A stretch of 64,000 nucleotides of DNA. It comes from Oceanidesulfovibrio indonesiensis (lineage in GTDB: Bacteria; Desulfobacterota; Desulfovibrionia; Desulfovibrionales; Desulfovibrionaceae). The stretch spans positions 291,326-355,325 of the forward strand of contig NZ_QMIE01000003.1 in the NCBI RefSeq assembly GCF_007625075.1, read 5' to 3'. The notes under the pieces are model-generated. The model saw nothing but the letters and a program-made list of their open reading frames with translations. It was not told where the DNA came from and searched no databases. A program made the position numbers and the translations under genes. Position 1 is the stretch's first letter; each line of letters begins with the position of its first letter. Of this stretch, positions 29,977 through 38,438 are shown piece by piece.

Positions 29977-30834
29977 TCAGCGGAGGATGAAATCCATGCC
30001 GAAACCGGCGCAGTCGCATTGCTCACCGTGGGCGCCGGGCGACAGCCGTGTGCGCACGCAGGTGAGCCGGCCCTGCTGGAATACGTACCAGACCGTGCCG
30101 TACAACGCACAATAGGTGTTTTCGCCTGCCAACATGGCGCCGGGTTTGCCGAGCAGCCTGTCGGCCTCGGCCAGAGTCATTCCCTTGACAGCCACGCGTT
30201 CCGCCAGGCGGGTCATGCGCTCACGCTCGTCCGCCATGGACTCGGCTTCCTGCTCCACCATCTCGCTGGTGAGGGCGTCGTTGCCGGATTCCGCGAGCCC
30301 CGGGCCGGACAGTGGACCCCCAGGACCTTGGGATCGGACGCCGTCCTTGCGGATTTCCTCGCGCCACTCGCGGAACCGCTCCCTGGCGATAACCTGCCTG
30401 CCCTGCTCTTCCATGCGCTTGCGCGCCTCGGCCATGTCCGCCTCGGCAGTCATGGTGCAGGTGAGCGTCAGCGCGCCGCCGTCCACGTTCCAGGACTCCT
30501 CGACCTGCTGCACGGAAAGCATGGCCGAGGCGAAAGAGCGGATCTCGTCCTTGGAGAGCTGAAAATCCTCTGTGGCGGAAAGACTTTCCGTGTAGGTGCC
30601 GATGCGTTCCAGAATGGTGCGGCGCGCCTCCTGTCGGCAGGCCTCGCGCGCATCGTTGCGGCTTTCCTCGTCGCCCACCACGTGTGTGTGCGTGGCTGTA
30701 AACACCTCAGCCCATGCGGCAGACGGCGCGGCCATGAACACGACGAGAAGACAGATGGATACGATGCCGGCGACTCCCGGCGCGGGCAGGGACCGCATAT
30801 GCCGCGGGATGGCGTGGCTTGGCGGGTTCTTCAT
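29977..30834 (-). CDS. Secreted protein with LPP20/FlgT-like and SmpA-like parts
   Basis: The 285-residue protein has a signal peptide with the hydrophobic core VAGIVSICLLVVFMAA and AWAEV cleavage context near residue 43. The mature N-terminal part, DAREACRQEARRTILERIGTYTESL, resembles the LPP20 or FlgT N-terminal domains, in which an Ala-rich helix precedes a strand pair. The C-terminal part GMTLAEADRLLGKPGAML, NTYCALYGTVWYVFQQGRLT, resembles an SmpA/OmlA-like lipoprotein fold. The final tract ends in SPGAHGEQCDCAGFGMDFIL. I do not recognise a specific function. It lies 33 bp from the MBL gene in the same direction. Confidence 0.55.
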   Translation of the reverse strand: MKNPPSHAIPRHMRSLPAPGVAGIVSICLLVVFMAAPSAAWAEVFTATHTHVVGDEESRNDAREACRQEARRTILERIGTYTESLSATEDFQLSKDEIRSFASAMLSVQQVEESWNVDGGALTLTCTMTAEADMAEARKRMEEQGRQVIARERFREWREEIRKDGVRSQGPGGPLSGPGLAESGNDALTSEMVEQEAESMADERERMTRLAERVAVKGMTLAEADRLLGKPGAMLAGENTYCALYGTVWYVFQQGRLTCVRTRLSPGAHGEQCDCAGFGMDFILR

Positions 30835-30867
30835 GCCAGACCTCGAAGCAAGGAGCGGACCAAATCG

Positions 30868-31713
30868 TTACAACGCGATGTCCATATCCTGCGTCACGGC
30901 GAAGCACCGCATGGAGCTGCCGGCCTCGGCCGCAATTTCCCGGCAGGCTGCCACCATCGCATCAAGATCACTGTCCGTGCGGTCCTGGTTGTGATGGAAC
31001 AGTCCGAAGTTCTCCACTCCGGCCGACAGCGCCAGCCGCATGGCCTCACCATATGTCGAGTGGCCCCAGCCCCTGGTGTGCTCGTACTCCGCGTCCGTGT
31101 ACTCGGCGTCGTGTATCAGCAGGTCTGCGCCCTGGCAGAATTCCACATACTCCTCGAACGACCGGCCCCCAGGATGCACGTGCCCAAGCTCGTTGTCCGT
31201 GAGGAACACGAAGGTCTTGCGCGCCTCCGTGAACTTGTACCCCAAGCCAAGGTTGGGGTGGCTGAGCGGTATGGATTCCACGGTGATGCCGAGAATATCG
31301 TGGGAACGGCCGCTTTCACACCGCGGATGGTATGTGATGTTGGCGCGGATTTCGTCATACGGCACCGGAAAATGCGGTGGAGCCATTGTCTGCGCCAACA
31401 GCGTCTGCATGTCCCCGGTTTCCATGGGGCAGCCGTATATTTCTATGGACGAGTCCCTGCGGTGCACCGGCTTGAAGAACGGAAAGCCCAGTATGTGGTC
31501 CCAGTGTGCGTGGGTGAAAATCATGCTGAGCTGCCGCCGCTCCTCGGCGATCATGGCGTTGCCCAGACGGCGGATGCCTGAACCTGCATCCACGATGAGG
31601 ACGTCGCCCGCAGCCGTGCGGATCTCAAGACAGGTGGTGTCGCCGCCATAGCGGAGGTACTCCTCGCCGGAGACGGCGATGGACCCGCGAGCGCCCCAGC
31701 TGCGTATGAACAT
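30868..31713 (-). CDS. Metallo-beta-lactamase-fold hydrolase
   Basis: The 281-residue protein has the metal motif THAHWDHILGFPFFKP (about residue 67), an upstream aspartate in LIVDAGSGIRRLG and a downstream LLIHDAEYTDAEYEHTRGWGHS. The N-terminus MFIRSWGARGSIAVSG and GGDTTCLEI place it near the cAMP-phosphodiesterase/PDE-like class of MBL proteins rather than RNase Z. Its substrate is unknown. It heads the minus-strand pair with the secreted protein and is divergent from the OmpA gene. Confidence 0.88.
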   Translation of the reverse strand: MFIRSWGARGSIAVSGEEYLRYGGDTTCLEIRTAAGDVLIVDAGSGIRRLGNAMIAEERRQLSMIFTHAHWDHILGFPFFKPVHRRDSSIEIYGCPMETGDMQTLLAQTMAPPHFPVPYDEIRANITYHPRCESGRSHDILGITVESIPLSHPNLGLGYKFTEARKTFVFLTDNELGHVHPGGRSFEEYVEFCQGADLLIHDAEYTDAEYEHTRGWGHSTYGEAMRLALSAGVENFGLFHHNQDRTDSDLDAMVAACREIAAEAGSSMRCFAVTQDMDIAL

Positions 31714-32012
31714 GGCTCCTCCTCGGCGCCGTGGATGTCATCCGAACGGCACGCTGTTCCCCCCTGATTGTGAACAACGATCCCCTTTCCGGCCGAGCAT
31801 AGCGTGAAACCTTCACGGAAGAAAGGGGGGCATGTCGCTCCGCCTGCGCCGTGGTACTCGCGGACGCAATGTCATGTTTCCGTCACACTCCCTTCATTGC
31901 CACAGCGCGCTGCGTATCGTAGGTTGGCGGCAAAGCAGTTCCGGTACCAGGACAGTCGCTTCGCCGGCCTTGCCGGCTGTGTTTCCACCTCCCCACCCCC
32001 ACGGAGAGTTTT

Positions 32013-33248
32013 ATGCCGGAGAACACGCCCCGCTCTTCTTTCCTGTCTCTGTCGATCATCGCCCTGCTGCTCCTCACCGTTATCGTGCTCGGATATTTCT
32101 ATGCAACGTCCCCTACCGAAGGCCAGCTGGATGCGGCCCGGCAGGACATCACTGCTCTGGAAAGCCGGCTGGAGTCGATGCGCGAGGAACTGGCCGCCGC
32201 CCGCGACGACCTCACGGCGGTCCGATTCGACTTCGATCGGCTCGAACGGGAGAATCGCGACCTGAGCGAGCGAATCGAGGCGCGCGGAGACGCCGACCGA
32301 TCTCTGGACGAATGCGAGGCGGAGCTTGCCGGAGTGGAAGCCGAGTTGAAGGACGCCGAAGCGAAGCTCGCCCGGTTGGAGGCCCCTGCCGCGGCCAACG
32401 CAACGGACCCTTTGCAGGACGAGCTTGAGGCTTGCCGGACAAAGATTGCCGAAACAACTGCCGAGCTGGACGAGGCGCAGTCCGAAATCGCCGCCCTGCG
32501 CGAGGAGCTGCAAACCCTGCGCGTCGGCGCGGACACCCAGGTAGCCGGCAACGAGACCAACGCCACCCGGTGCGAAGAAGACAAGGCCGCGCTGCAGGAT
32601 GAGCTTGCCGCGCTGCAGGATGAGCTTGCCGCGCTGCGTTCCGAGCGAGACGACATCGCCGGGCAGCTCGACACGCTTCATAATAGCAGCCAGGAGATTG
32701 CGGATCGGCTGGCCGAATGCCAGGAAAGCCGACAGGCCGCCGCACGCGGCCAGGACGAGCTGCAATCCACCCTGCGGGACATGAAGTCCGAGTACCAGAA
32801 CCTCGTGGACTCTCTGCGCAAGGAGATCGACGCAAAAAGCGTGGTCATCGAGCAGATCGAGGACCGGCTGTCCATCAACATTCTCGGCGAGATACTCTTC
32901 AGCCTCGGCAGCAGGCGGCTGCGCCCCGAGGGCCGGAAACTGCTCGCCGGCGTGGCCGAGAACCTCTCCCCCGCCCACGGGGACGTGGTCTACATAATCG
33001 GCCATACGGACACCGTGCCCATCGGCGCCGAGTTCCGCGAGATTTTCCCGTCGAACTGGGACCTTTCAGCGGCTCGCGCCGCATCTGTAGCCCGGTTCCT
33101 GCTGGAACGTTATGTCGTTCCCCCCGAACGCATCGCCGTAATGGGCATGGCCGAACACCATCCCATTGCCGACAACGACACAGCGGAAGGACGCGCCAAA
33201 AACCGGCGCGTGGAAATCCTCATAGGCCCGGAGCTCTATGGAAATTAG
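32013..33248 (+). CDS. OmpA-domain protein with long coiled coil
   Basis: The 411-residue protein starts at an ATG after GGAGAG (32003). An N-terminal membrane anchor (LSIIALLLLTVIVLGYFYA, residues about 10-30) is followed by a heptad-rich coiled coil (about 35-285), then an OmpA C-terminal peptidoglycan-binding domain (about 295-405). The latter has IIGHTDTVPIG, NWDLSAARAASVARFL, NDTAEGRAKNRRVEILI. The architecture resembles MotB-like or envelope-spanning proteins tethered to the wall, without the MotB plug. A 21-bp tandem repeat encodes AALQDEL heptads in the coiled coil. Confidence 0.85.
   Translation: MPENTPRSSFLSLSIIALLLLTVIVLGYFYATSPTEGQLDAARQDITALESRLESMREELAAARDDLTAVRFDFDRLERENRDLSERIEARGDADRSLDECEAELAGVEAELKDAEAKLARLEAPAAANATDPLQDELEACRTKIAETTAELDEAQSEIAALREELQTLRVGADTQVAGNETNATRCEEDKAALQDELAALQDELAALRSERDDIAGQLDTLHNSSQEIADRLAECQESRQAAARGQDELQSTLRDMKSEYQNLVDSLRKEIDAKSVVIEQIEDRLSINILGEILFSLGSRRLRPEGRKLLAGVAENLSPAHGDVVYIIGHTDTVPIGAEFREIFPSNWDLSAARAASVARFLLERYVVPPERIAVMGMAEHHPIADNDTAEGRAKNRRVEILIGPELYGN
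32586..32637 (+). repeat. 21-bp in-frame tandem repeat in the OmpA-type coiled coil
   Basis: Two identical 21-bp units at 32586-32606 and 32607-32627, plus 10 bases of a third. Each unit encodes one heptad (AALQDEL), so length changes would keep the coiled-coil register. Confidence 0.8.
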
Positions 33249-33346
33249 ACAATCCGTCGCCTTACCCATGGGGTTTTCCTGCGGGATTTGCAAAAAGAAT
33301 CGCCTTGGCGCAAAGTAGTCGCTTCCTGTCAACAACCGGAGACGAC

Positions 33347-34573
33347 ATGACCACGCCCGCCTACTCCCAGTCCGTGTTCACAGACATCGAGCTCGAGAAC
33401 TACGCCGAGGTTCTGCTCTGGGGGCTTTCCGTGGCCCGCAAGGGCAAGTTCAAGAAAAGCGACCTCGTCTTGGTCAAGTACGACCCGGAAGCCCTGCCCC
33501 TGGCCGAGGCCGTGACGGGCCTGCTCCACAGGCAGGGCCGCATCCCCATACTGCGCGCCAAGCAGTCCACGCGCATGGAGTACGACTTTTACAAGTACGC
33601 CAACAACAAACGGCTGACCTACGAGATCCCGGGCGACCACGAACTCTATTCCAACCTCAACGGCATGGTCCATATAATGGGGCCCAGCTCGCGCACTCAC
33701 CTCGCCAGCATCGACCCCGAGCAGATGTCAATCCACACCAAGTCGCTCCGGCCGCTCCGGCTCATCCTCAACCGCCGCGAAGAGCTCGGGGAGTTCGGCT
33801 CCACCTTGGGCCTCTACCCCACGCAGGGACTGGCCGAGCTGGCCGGCCTCGGCCTGGGCGATTACACGGAGCAGGTGAAGAAGGCCTGCAAGCTCAATAA
33901 CGGAACGCCCGTGACGCAATGGAAGCTCTTTCAGAAGGACGCCCACGAGATAGTCAACTGGCTCAACGGCTTGGATATCCAGACCGTGCGCATCCAGTCC
34001 GAACGCGCCGACCTGCTCATGTCCGTGGGCGAGCGGCGCACCTGGGTGGCGCTCACGGGCCGCAACATCCCCAGTTTCGAATTCTACACCTCTCCGGACT
34101 GGCGCACCGCCGAGGGCGTCTACTACGCCGACCAGCCCACCTTCGCCGCCGGCGCCCGCATCCAGGGCATCCGCCTCGAATTTCGCATGGGCGAGGCTGT
34201 GAACATAGCTGCCGAGGAAGGCCAGGCCAACGCCTTCACACAGCTCACCCTGGATCAGGGGTCGAACAAGCTCGGCGAGTTCGCCCTTGTGGACAAGCGC
34301 TTCTCGCCTATCGACCGCTACATGGCCAACACCCTGTACGACGAAAATCACGGCGGCGAGCACGGCAGCTGCCACGTGGCGCTCGGCCAGTCCTACTCCA
34401 ACGCCTATGCCGGCGACCCGGCAAGCCTGGACTCCGACCGCAAGCGTATTCTGGGATTCAACACCTCGGCCCTGCACTGGGATCTGGTGAACACGGAAGA
34501 CAAACGCGTGACCGCTACCCTGCCCGGCGGCGAAAAACGCACCATCTACGAGAACGGCCAGTTTACGCTGTAA
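33347..34573 (+). CDS. M29 family aminopeptidase (thermophilic metalloaminopeptidase)
   Basis: The 408-residue protein starts at an ATG 98 bp after the OmpA stop. M29 hallmarks are the metal-ligand glutamate and histidine segments GRNIPSFEFYTSPDWRTAEGV (about 243), FRMGEAVNIAAEEGQANAF, ERRTWVAL, and the late LYDENHGGEHGSCHVALGQSY (about 327) with His-Gly-Gly-Glu-His. These enzymes remove N-terminal residues from peptides, often with cobalt or zinc. It ends at a convergent border with mutM across repeat R3. Confidence 0.88.
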   Translation: MTTPAYSQSVFTDIELENYAEVLLWGLSVARKGKFKKSDLVLVKYDPEALPLAEAVTGLLHRQGRIPILRAKQSTRMEYDFYKYANNKRLTYEIPGDHELYSNLNGMVHIMGPSSRTHLASIDPEQMSIHTKSLRPLRLILNRREELGEFGSTLGLYPTQGLAELAGLGLGDYTEQVKKACKLNNGTPVTQWKLFQKDAHEIVNWLNGLDIQTVRIQSERADLLMSVGERRTWVALTGRNIPSFEFYTSPDWRTAEGVYYADQPTFAAGARIQGIRLEFRMGEAVNIAAEEGQANAFTQLTLDQGSNKLGEFALVDKRFSPIDRYMANTLYDENHGGEHGSCHVALGQSYSNAYAGDPASLDSDRKRILGFNTSALHWDLVNTEDKRVTATLPGGEKRTIYENGQFTL

Positions 34574-34598
34574 AGGCGACTCTTCACATATGTTGGGC

Positions 34599-34688
34599 TG
34601 GGGGACGCTGTCCCCCAATCCCCCTGGACCCCAGAAAAGGGGCCAGGGAGCACTGCTCCCTGGTGGGTGCCTGAGGGCAAAACCCTCA
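34599..34688 (+). repeat. Dispersed hairpin repeat, copy R3
   Basis: Three perfect hairpins in a row. TGGGGGAC-gct-GTCCCCCA at 34599-34617, CCAGGGAGCA with TGCTCCCTGG at 34643-34663 (10-bp arms, one centre base), and TGAGGG-caaaa-CCCTCA at 34672-34688. It ends 11 bp from the mutM stop, in a convergent gap. Confidence 0.8.
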
Positions 34689-34699
34689 GAAAATCGTAT

Positions 34700-35530
34700 C
34701 TATTTTTTCTGGCAATGCCGGCAATAGACGGTGGTCCGACCGGCCACGGTGGTTTTGACAAGGGGAGCGCCACAGGTGAGGCAGGGCTGCCCGCCGCGCC
34801 CGTAGACGCGGAAGCAGTTCTGGAACGATCCGGCGTTGCCGCGGCCGTCCACGTAGTCGCGTATGGAGGAGCCGCAGCCTGCAATGGCCTCGCGCAGCAC
34901 CTCCTGGATGGTCTCGTGCAGACGCGCCAGCCGCTTCTTTCCCAGGGCTGAGGCCTGGACGTCCGGCCGGATGTCCGCGCGGAACAACGCCTCGTCCACA
35001 TAGATGTTGCCGAGCCCGGCGATGACTCCCTGGTCCAGGAGCACGGCCTTGATGCGACCGCGTTTGTCCCGGAGCCGACCGGCCAGATCCTCGGCGCTCA
35101 TCTCCAGCGGTTCCGGCCCGAGCCCGGCGTAGAACGGCCAACGTGCCAATTCGGCCGGTGTCTGCACCCGGCACGCCCCGAACTTGCGGACATCCCTGAA
35201 ATGCAGGGGGAATGTTTCCCCGCCCGCGCCACGCATCCTGAACACAAGGTGGGTGTGTTGCTCCGGCGCGTCGCCCGGCTGCGGCACGTAGAGCCGGCCG
35301 GTCATGCGCAGGTGGCACACGAAGAGGTATCCGCTGTCGAGCAGAAGCATGAGCAGCTTGCCGCGGCGGCCCACCTTGAGCACCTTCCGGCCTCGCAACC
35401 GTTCCGCGAATTCTTCGGCCGGCTGCTCCAACGCGCATTCATGTCGGATGTCCACATCCTCGAATGTCGCGCCTTCGAGGTCGCCGGCCAGGGTTCTGGC
35501 AATAGTTTCGACTTCCGGGAGTTCGGGCAT
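34700..35530 (-). CDS. mutM: Formamidopyrimidine-DNA glycosylase
   Basis: The 276-residue base-excision enzyme removes 8-oxoguanine and FapyG. It begins MPELPEVETIARTLAGDLEG, with the Pro2 nucleophile and Glu3. The LPEVE start, KRGRIKAVLLDQGVIAGLGNIYVDE (about residue 155) and the C-terminal zinc finger CLTCGAPLVK...YCRHCQKK are intact. The start codon overlaps the chaN stop as TGATG, so it is co-translated with that lipoprotein gene. Confidence 0.95.
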   Translation of the reverse strand: MPELPEVETIARTLAGDLEGATFEDVDIRHECALEQPAEEFAERLRGRKVLKVGRRGKLLMLLLDSGYLFVCHLRMTGRLYVPQPGDAPEQHTHLVFRMRGAGGETFPLHFRDVRKFGACRVQTPAELARWPFYAGLGPEPLEMSAEDLAGRLRDKRGRIKAVLLDQGVIAGLGNIYVDEALFRADIRPDVQASALGKKRLARLHETIQEVLREAIAGCGSSIRDYVDGRGNAGSFQNCFRVYGRGGQPCLTCGAPLVKTTVAGRTTVYCRHCQKK

Positions 35531-36858
35531 CAGTCGGCATCCCCGTCCGCATGCGGCGTTTCAGGCTCTTGGGATTCAGAAGGCGGCATCGGCTCCGCGT
35601 CACCGGCTGCGGAGTCGTGACCCGTTATCTCGTCCGGCGGGTCTTCCTGATCGGCGTCCTGGTCTGGCGCCGGGACGCCCATCATCCGCGTTCCCGGCGG
35701 CAGCGGGCAGTAGAAGTACACGTCGCTCACGTCCTCCGCAGGCGGCTGCTCTGCAGGGTGCCTGCGCCATGGCGCCACGAGCAGCACCTCGGCCTCCGGG
35801 TCCAGCACAGCCAGCCGCAGGGCGATGCCCCAGCCGTAATCCACGTGGCCGGAGCCGGCCAGCACCACCACGGGCGCACCCTCGCGTCTGCGGATATGCA
35901 CGGCGTTTTCCGCCATTACCGTATCCCACAGCGACTGCACGGTTATGAACCGTTCGAACATCGCCTCGGTGTCTTTTCCCGATGGTTCTTCGTCCTTGCC
36001 CGCGCCGTCTGCCAGGGACTCTTCCACCACCGGTTTGGACTCGTCGCGCATAGGCCCGGACTCTTCGCCCTGCTCCGGCCGTGCGTCGTCGCGAGGTGTT
36101 TCCGGGATGGCGCCGGTCTCCGATCTTTCGGCCACATCCGCCGTTTCGGTACGGGCATCCGGGAAATCCATTGTCCCGTTGCCCTCGGGCCGGTCCTGCA
36201 TCATGGCCGCGTGGTGCTCGAACACTTCGCGCAGGTCCTCGCGTTGGGGTTCTCCGGCCGGGATGATTCTCTCGGGCAGGTACTTCCTGTGCGCCGGGTC
36301 CAGGGCCTCGACCCCGCCACGGCCATACGCGCGGGCCGCCCCGGGGGGCAGGTTCGCGGCATAGAGCGGCAGACGGTGCCGGGCCGCTTCCGAAAAGACC
36401 GGCCCATAGGCGAGAAAGTCGTGGCCCCAGGAGCGCTCCCAGTCCAAAACCACGGACACGTCGTGGGCGCTCAGCGTGCCGCGGTTGAAGAGGTCCAGCC
36501 CGGGCTGCCTGTCCATGCCCACCATCTCCAGCGCCACGGCCGGACCGGACTGCCGGGAAGTGGCCAGCCAGCGCAATACGGTGGCCTGAGCTTCGTGGTC
36601 GCAACGGCTCGTATGACCTTCGCCCACAAGGATGTAGTCGGCGTTCTCTGCTCGCTCCAGGAGTGCGGCTCGGTCGATGGGCCGGGCGATCTCGTCGTCC
36701 ATCACGAAAAATTCGCCGGGAACTATCGACCGTGCGGCCATGGCGGCCTCCCGGTCGCGACCCGTTGCCCTCGGTGCGCACGCCGCCAGCAGGAAGGCTG
36801 CAAGCACCACAAGCAAAAGCCCGGCACAAGGCCGGGCTCTGGGTAAGCTTCTTCTCAT
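35530..36858 (-). CDS. ChaN family lipoprotein with acidic insert
   Basis: The 442-residue lipoprotein has a signal sequence with lipobox LAAC (Cys27) and starts at the ATG at 36858; a longer frame to 37581 is antisense to the PaaK gene. ChaN-like haem-associated domain: ADYILVGEGHTSRCDHEAQ (about residue 73), AVALEMVGMDRQ, VVVLAGSGHVDYGWGIALRL (about 330) and RRREGAPV. Residues about 223-298 are an acidic, Pro/Glu/Asp-rich insert, and residues 396-442 a second acidic tail. ChaN proteins are linked to iron and haem uptake in other bacteria. It is upstream of mutM with a TGATG overlap. Confidence 0.85.
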   Translation of the reverse strand: MRRSLPRARPCAGLLLVVLAAFLLAACAPRATGRDREAAMAARSIVPGEFFVMDDEIARPIDRAALLERAENADYILVGEGHTSRCDHEAQATVLRWLATSRQSGPAVALEMVGMDRQPGLDLFNRGTLSAHDVSVVLDWERSWGHDFLAYGPVFSEAARHRLPLYAANLPPGAARAYGRGGVEALDPAHRKYLPERIIPAGEPQREDLREVFEHHAAMMQDRPEGNGTMDFPDARTETADVAERSETGAIPETPRDDARPEQGEESGPMRDESKPVVEESLADGAGKDEEPSGKDTEAMFERFITVQSLWDTVMAENAVHIRRREGAPVVVLAGSGHVDYGWGIALRLAVLDPEAEVLLVAPWRRHPAEQPPAEDVSDVYFYCPLPPGTRMMGVPAPDQDADQEDPPDEITGHDSAAGDAEPMPPSESQEPETPHADGDAD

Positions 36859-36910
36859 TGCCACAATACTTTTCTGACCAGCTGCATCATCGGGCTTTTC
36901 CTGCCTCCAT

Positions 36911-37009
36911 ATGCCTCCGGCGATCAGGGGAACATAGTTCTCCTGGCCCCCTGGTCTGAATCCAGGGAGTATGGCTCCCTGGCAGGAGCCCGAGGGCAAA
37001 TCCCTCGGG
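36911..37009 (+). repeat. Dispersed hairpin repeat, copy R4
   Basis: The same modules in the same order as R3: ATGCCTCCGGCGATCAGGGG at 36911-36930, CCAGGGAG-tatgg-CTCCCTGG at 36962-36982, and CCCGAGGG-caaat-CCCTCGGG at 36989-37009. It lies 36 bp beyond the PaaK2 stop. Confidence 0.75.
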
Positions 37010-37045
37010 CCAGTTCCAGGACGAATCATGATATCGAACAGGTGG

Positions 37046-38311
37046 TTAATCCCACTTCCGTTTGTCCTCGATGGGACGGATCTGCGGAGGCAGGGTGCCG
37101 GGCGCGAGCACCTTGAGTTCGGGGCGCAATTTGATCTTCTCGCGGAAGAGGTGCAGCAATTCGTCTTCGCGCTTGAAGTTGCTGGCCTCCACGAACAACG
37201 CCATTTCGTCGATGCCCCCGGGGTTGGTGACCTCGATCTGCCAGCGCTTGATCTCCTCGAAGCGGGCCATGACCTGCTCCACCTGATGCGGGTAAACGAA
37301 CATGCCCTTGATGCGGGCGGTGGTGTCCACGCGGCCCACGATATTGCCCAGGCGCGGGCTGGTGCGACCGCAGGGGCAAGGTTCGCGGTCGATGTAGGAG
37401 AGATCGCCGGTGGCCAGACGGATGAGCGGGTATGTCTTGTTGAATGCCGTGACCACGATCTCGCCCACCTCACCGTCCTTGAGCGGGATACCCGTATCCG
37501 GGTGGCAGATTTCCACGAAGGTGCGGTTGGCCACGTGCAGGCCGTTCTTGTGGAAGCACTCGTATCCGATGCAGCCAACATCCGCCGTGCCGTAGCCCTG
37601 GCGCATGATGAGGTCGAACTTCTTCTCCACCTGGTTGCGCATCTTCTCGGAGAACTTCTCGCCCGTGACGAACGCGACTTCGAGGTAGGTGTCCTTGCGC
37701 AGGTTGAGGCCGGATTCCTCGGCCTTCTGAGCCAAATGCACCAGATAGGACGGCGTGCCGATGTAGCCGGTCACGCGCAGCTTCTGCATGATCTCTATCT
37801 GGGTGGCGGTGTTGCCCGGTCCGGAAGGCACCACGGAGCAGCCCAGGTTGCGCAGCGGTTCCTCGAACATGAGGCCGGCCGGTGTGAGATGGTAGTTGAA
37901 GGTGACCTGGGCGATGTCGCCAGAGCGGAATCCCGCGGCATAGAAGCCCTCGGTCCAGCCCCAGTAGTCGTCGCTGCGGTCCTCGGGGTCGAAGATCGGG
38001 CCTGGGGACAGGAATATGCGCTTGAGTTCGCCGAGATCTTTGGTCAACAGGCCGCCCAGACGAGGGCCCATAGACTGCAGGAAGATGAGCTCTTTCTTCT
38101 TGAGGATCGGAATATGCTTGAGGTCCGAGAGCTGGCGGAACTTGTCCACATGGAACTGCGCGCGGTCGAAGCGCTTCTTCACGTCCTCGGAGTAGCGGTA
38201 CGCGTATTGGAGCAGCTCCTTGAGCTGGATCAGGTAATACTGCCGGCGCTCGCTCTCGTCGAGCACCTCGCGGCGGCTGTAGATGCCTTCGGTTCTGTCT
38301 TTACGTGTCAT
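37046..38311 (-). CDS. Phenylacetate-CoA ligase-like (AMP-binding) enzyme, copy 2
   Basis: The 421-residue protein is shorter and more divergent than copy 1. It has LSPGPIFDPEDRSDDYWGWTEGFYAAGF instead of a canonical SSGTTG loop, and VVPSGPGNTATQIEIMQKLRV (about 140), QGYGTADVGCIGYECFHKNGLHVA (about 220), LIRLATGDLSYIDREPCPCGRTSPR (about 300) and the conserved IKGMFVYPHQVEQVM. The ATP loop position thus looks altered, so its acyl substrate, or activity, may differ from copy 1. It lies between ChaN and trmI genes, all in the same direction. Confidence 0.82.
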   Translation of the reverse strand: MTRKDRTEGIYSRREVLDESERRQYYLIQLKELLQYAYRYSEDVKKRFDRAQFHVDKFRQLSDLKHIPILKKKELIFLQSMGPRLGGLLTKDLGELKRIFLSPGPIFDPEDRSDDYWGWTEGFYAAGFRSGDIAQVTFNYHLTPAGLMFEEPLRNLGCSVVPSGPGNTATQIEIMQKLRVTGYIGTPSYLVHLAQKAEESGLNLRKDTYLEVAFVTGEKFSEKMRNQVEKKFDLIMRQGYGTADVGCIGYECFHKNGLHVANRTFVEICHPDTGIPLKDGEVGEIVVTAFNKTYPLIRLATGDLSYIDREPCPCGRTSPRLGNIVGRVDTTARIKGMFVYPHQVEQVMARFEEIKRWQIEVTNPGGIDEMALFVEASNFKREDELLHLFREKIKLRPELKVLAPGTLPPQIRPIEDKRKWD

Positions 38312-38438
38312 GGGTTTTCACTCCCTGTTGCTGGGAACTTGCCGGTGGACGCATTCATAAACGCGTGAAACGGCAAGATTTAGACCAGTTTTGCAAGGAA
38401 TGCAAGTTTTTTCACTCAAGTTATTATAAAAACTAACC

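Noticed and set aside
36859-37581. A minus-strand extension of the ChaN frame to 37581
   Set aside because: It overlaps the PaaK2 gene in another frame and precedes a clear lipoprotein signal starting at 36858.
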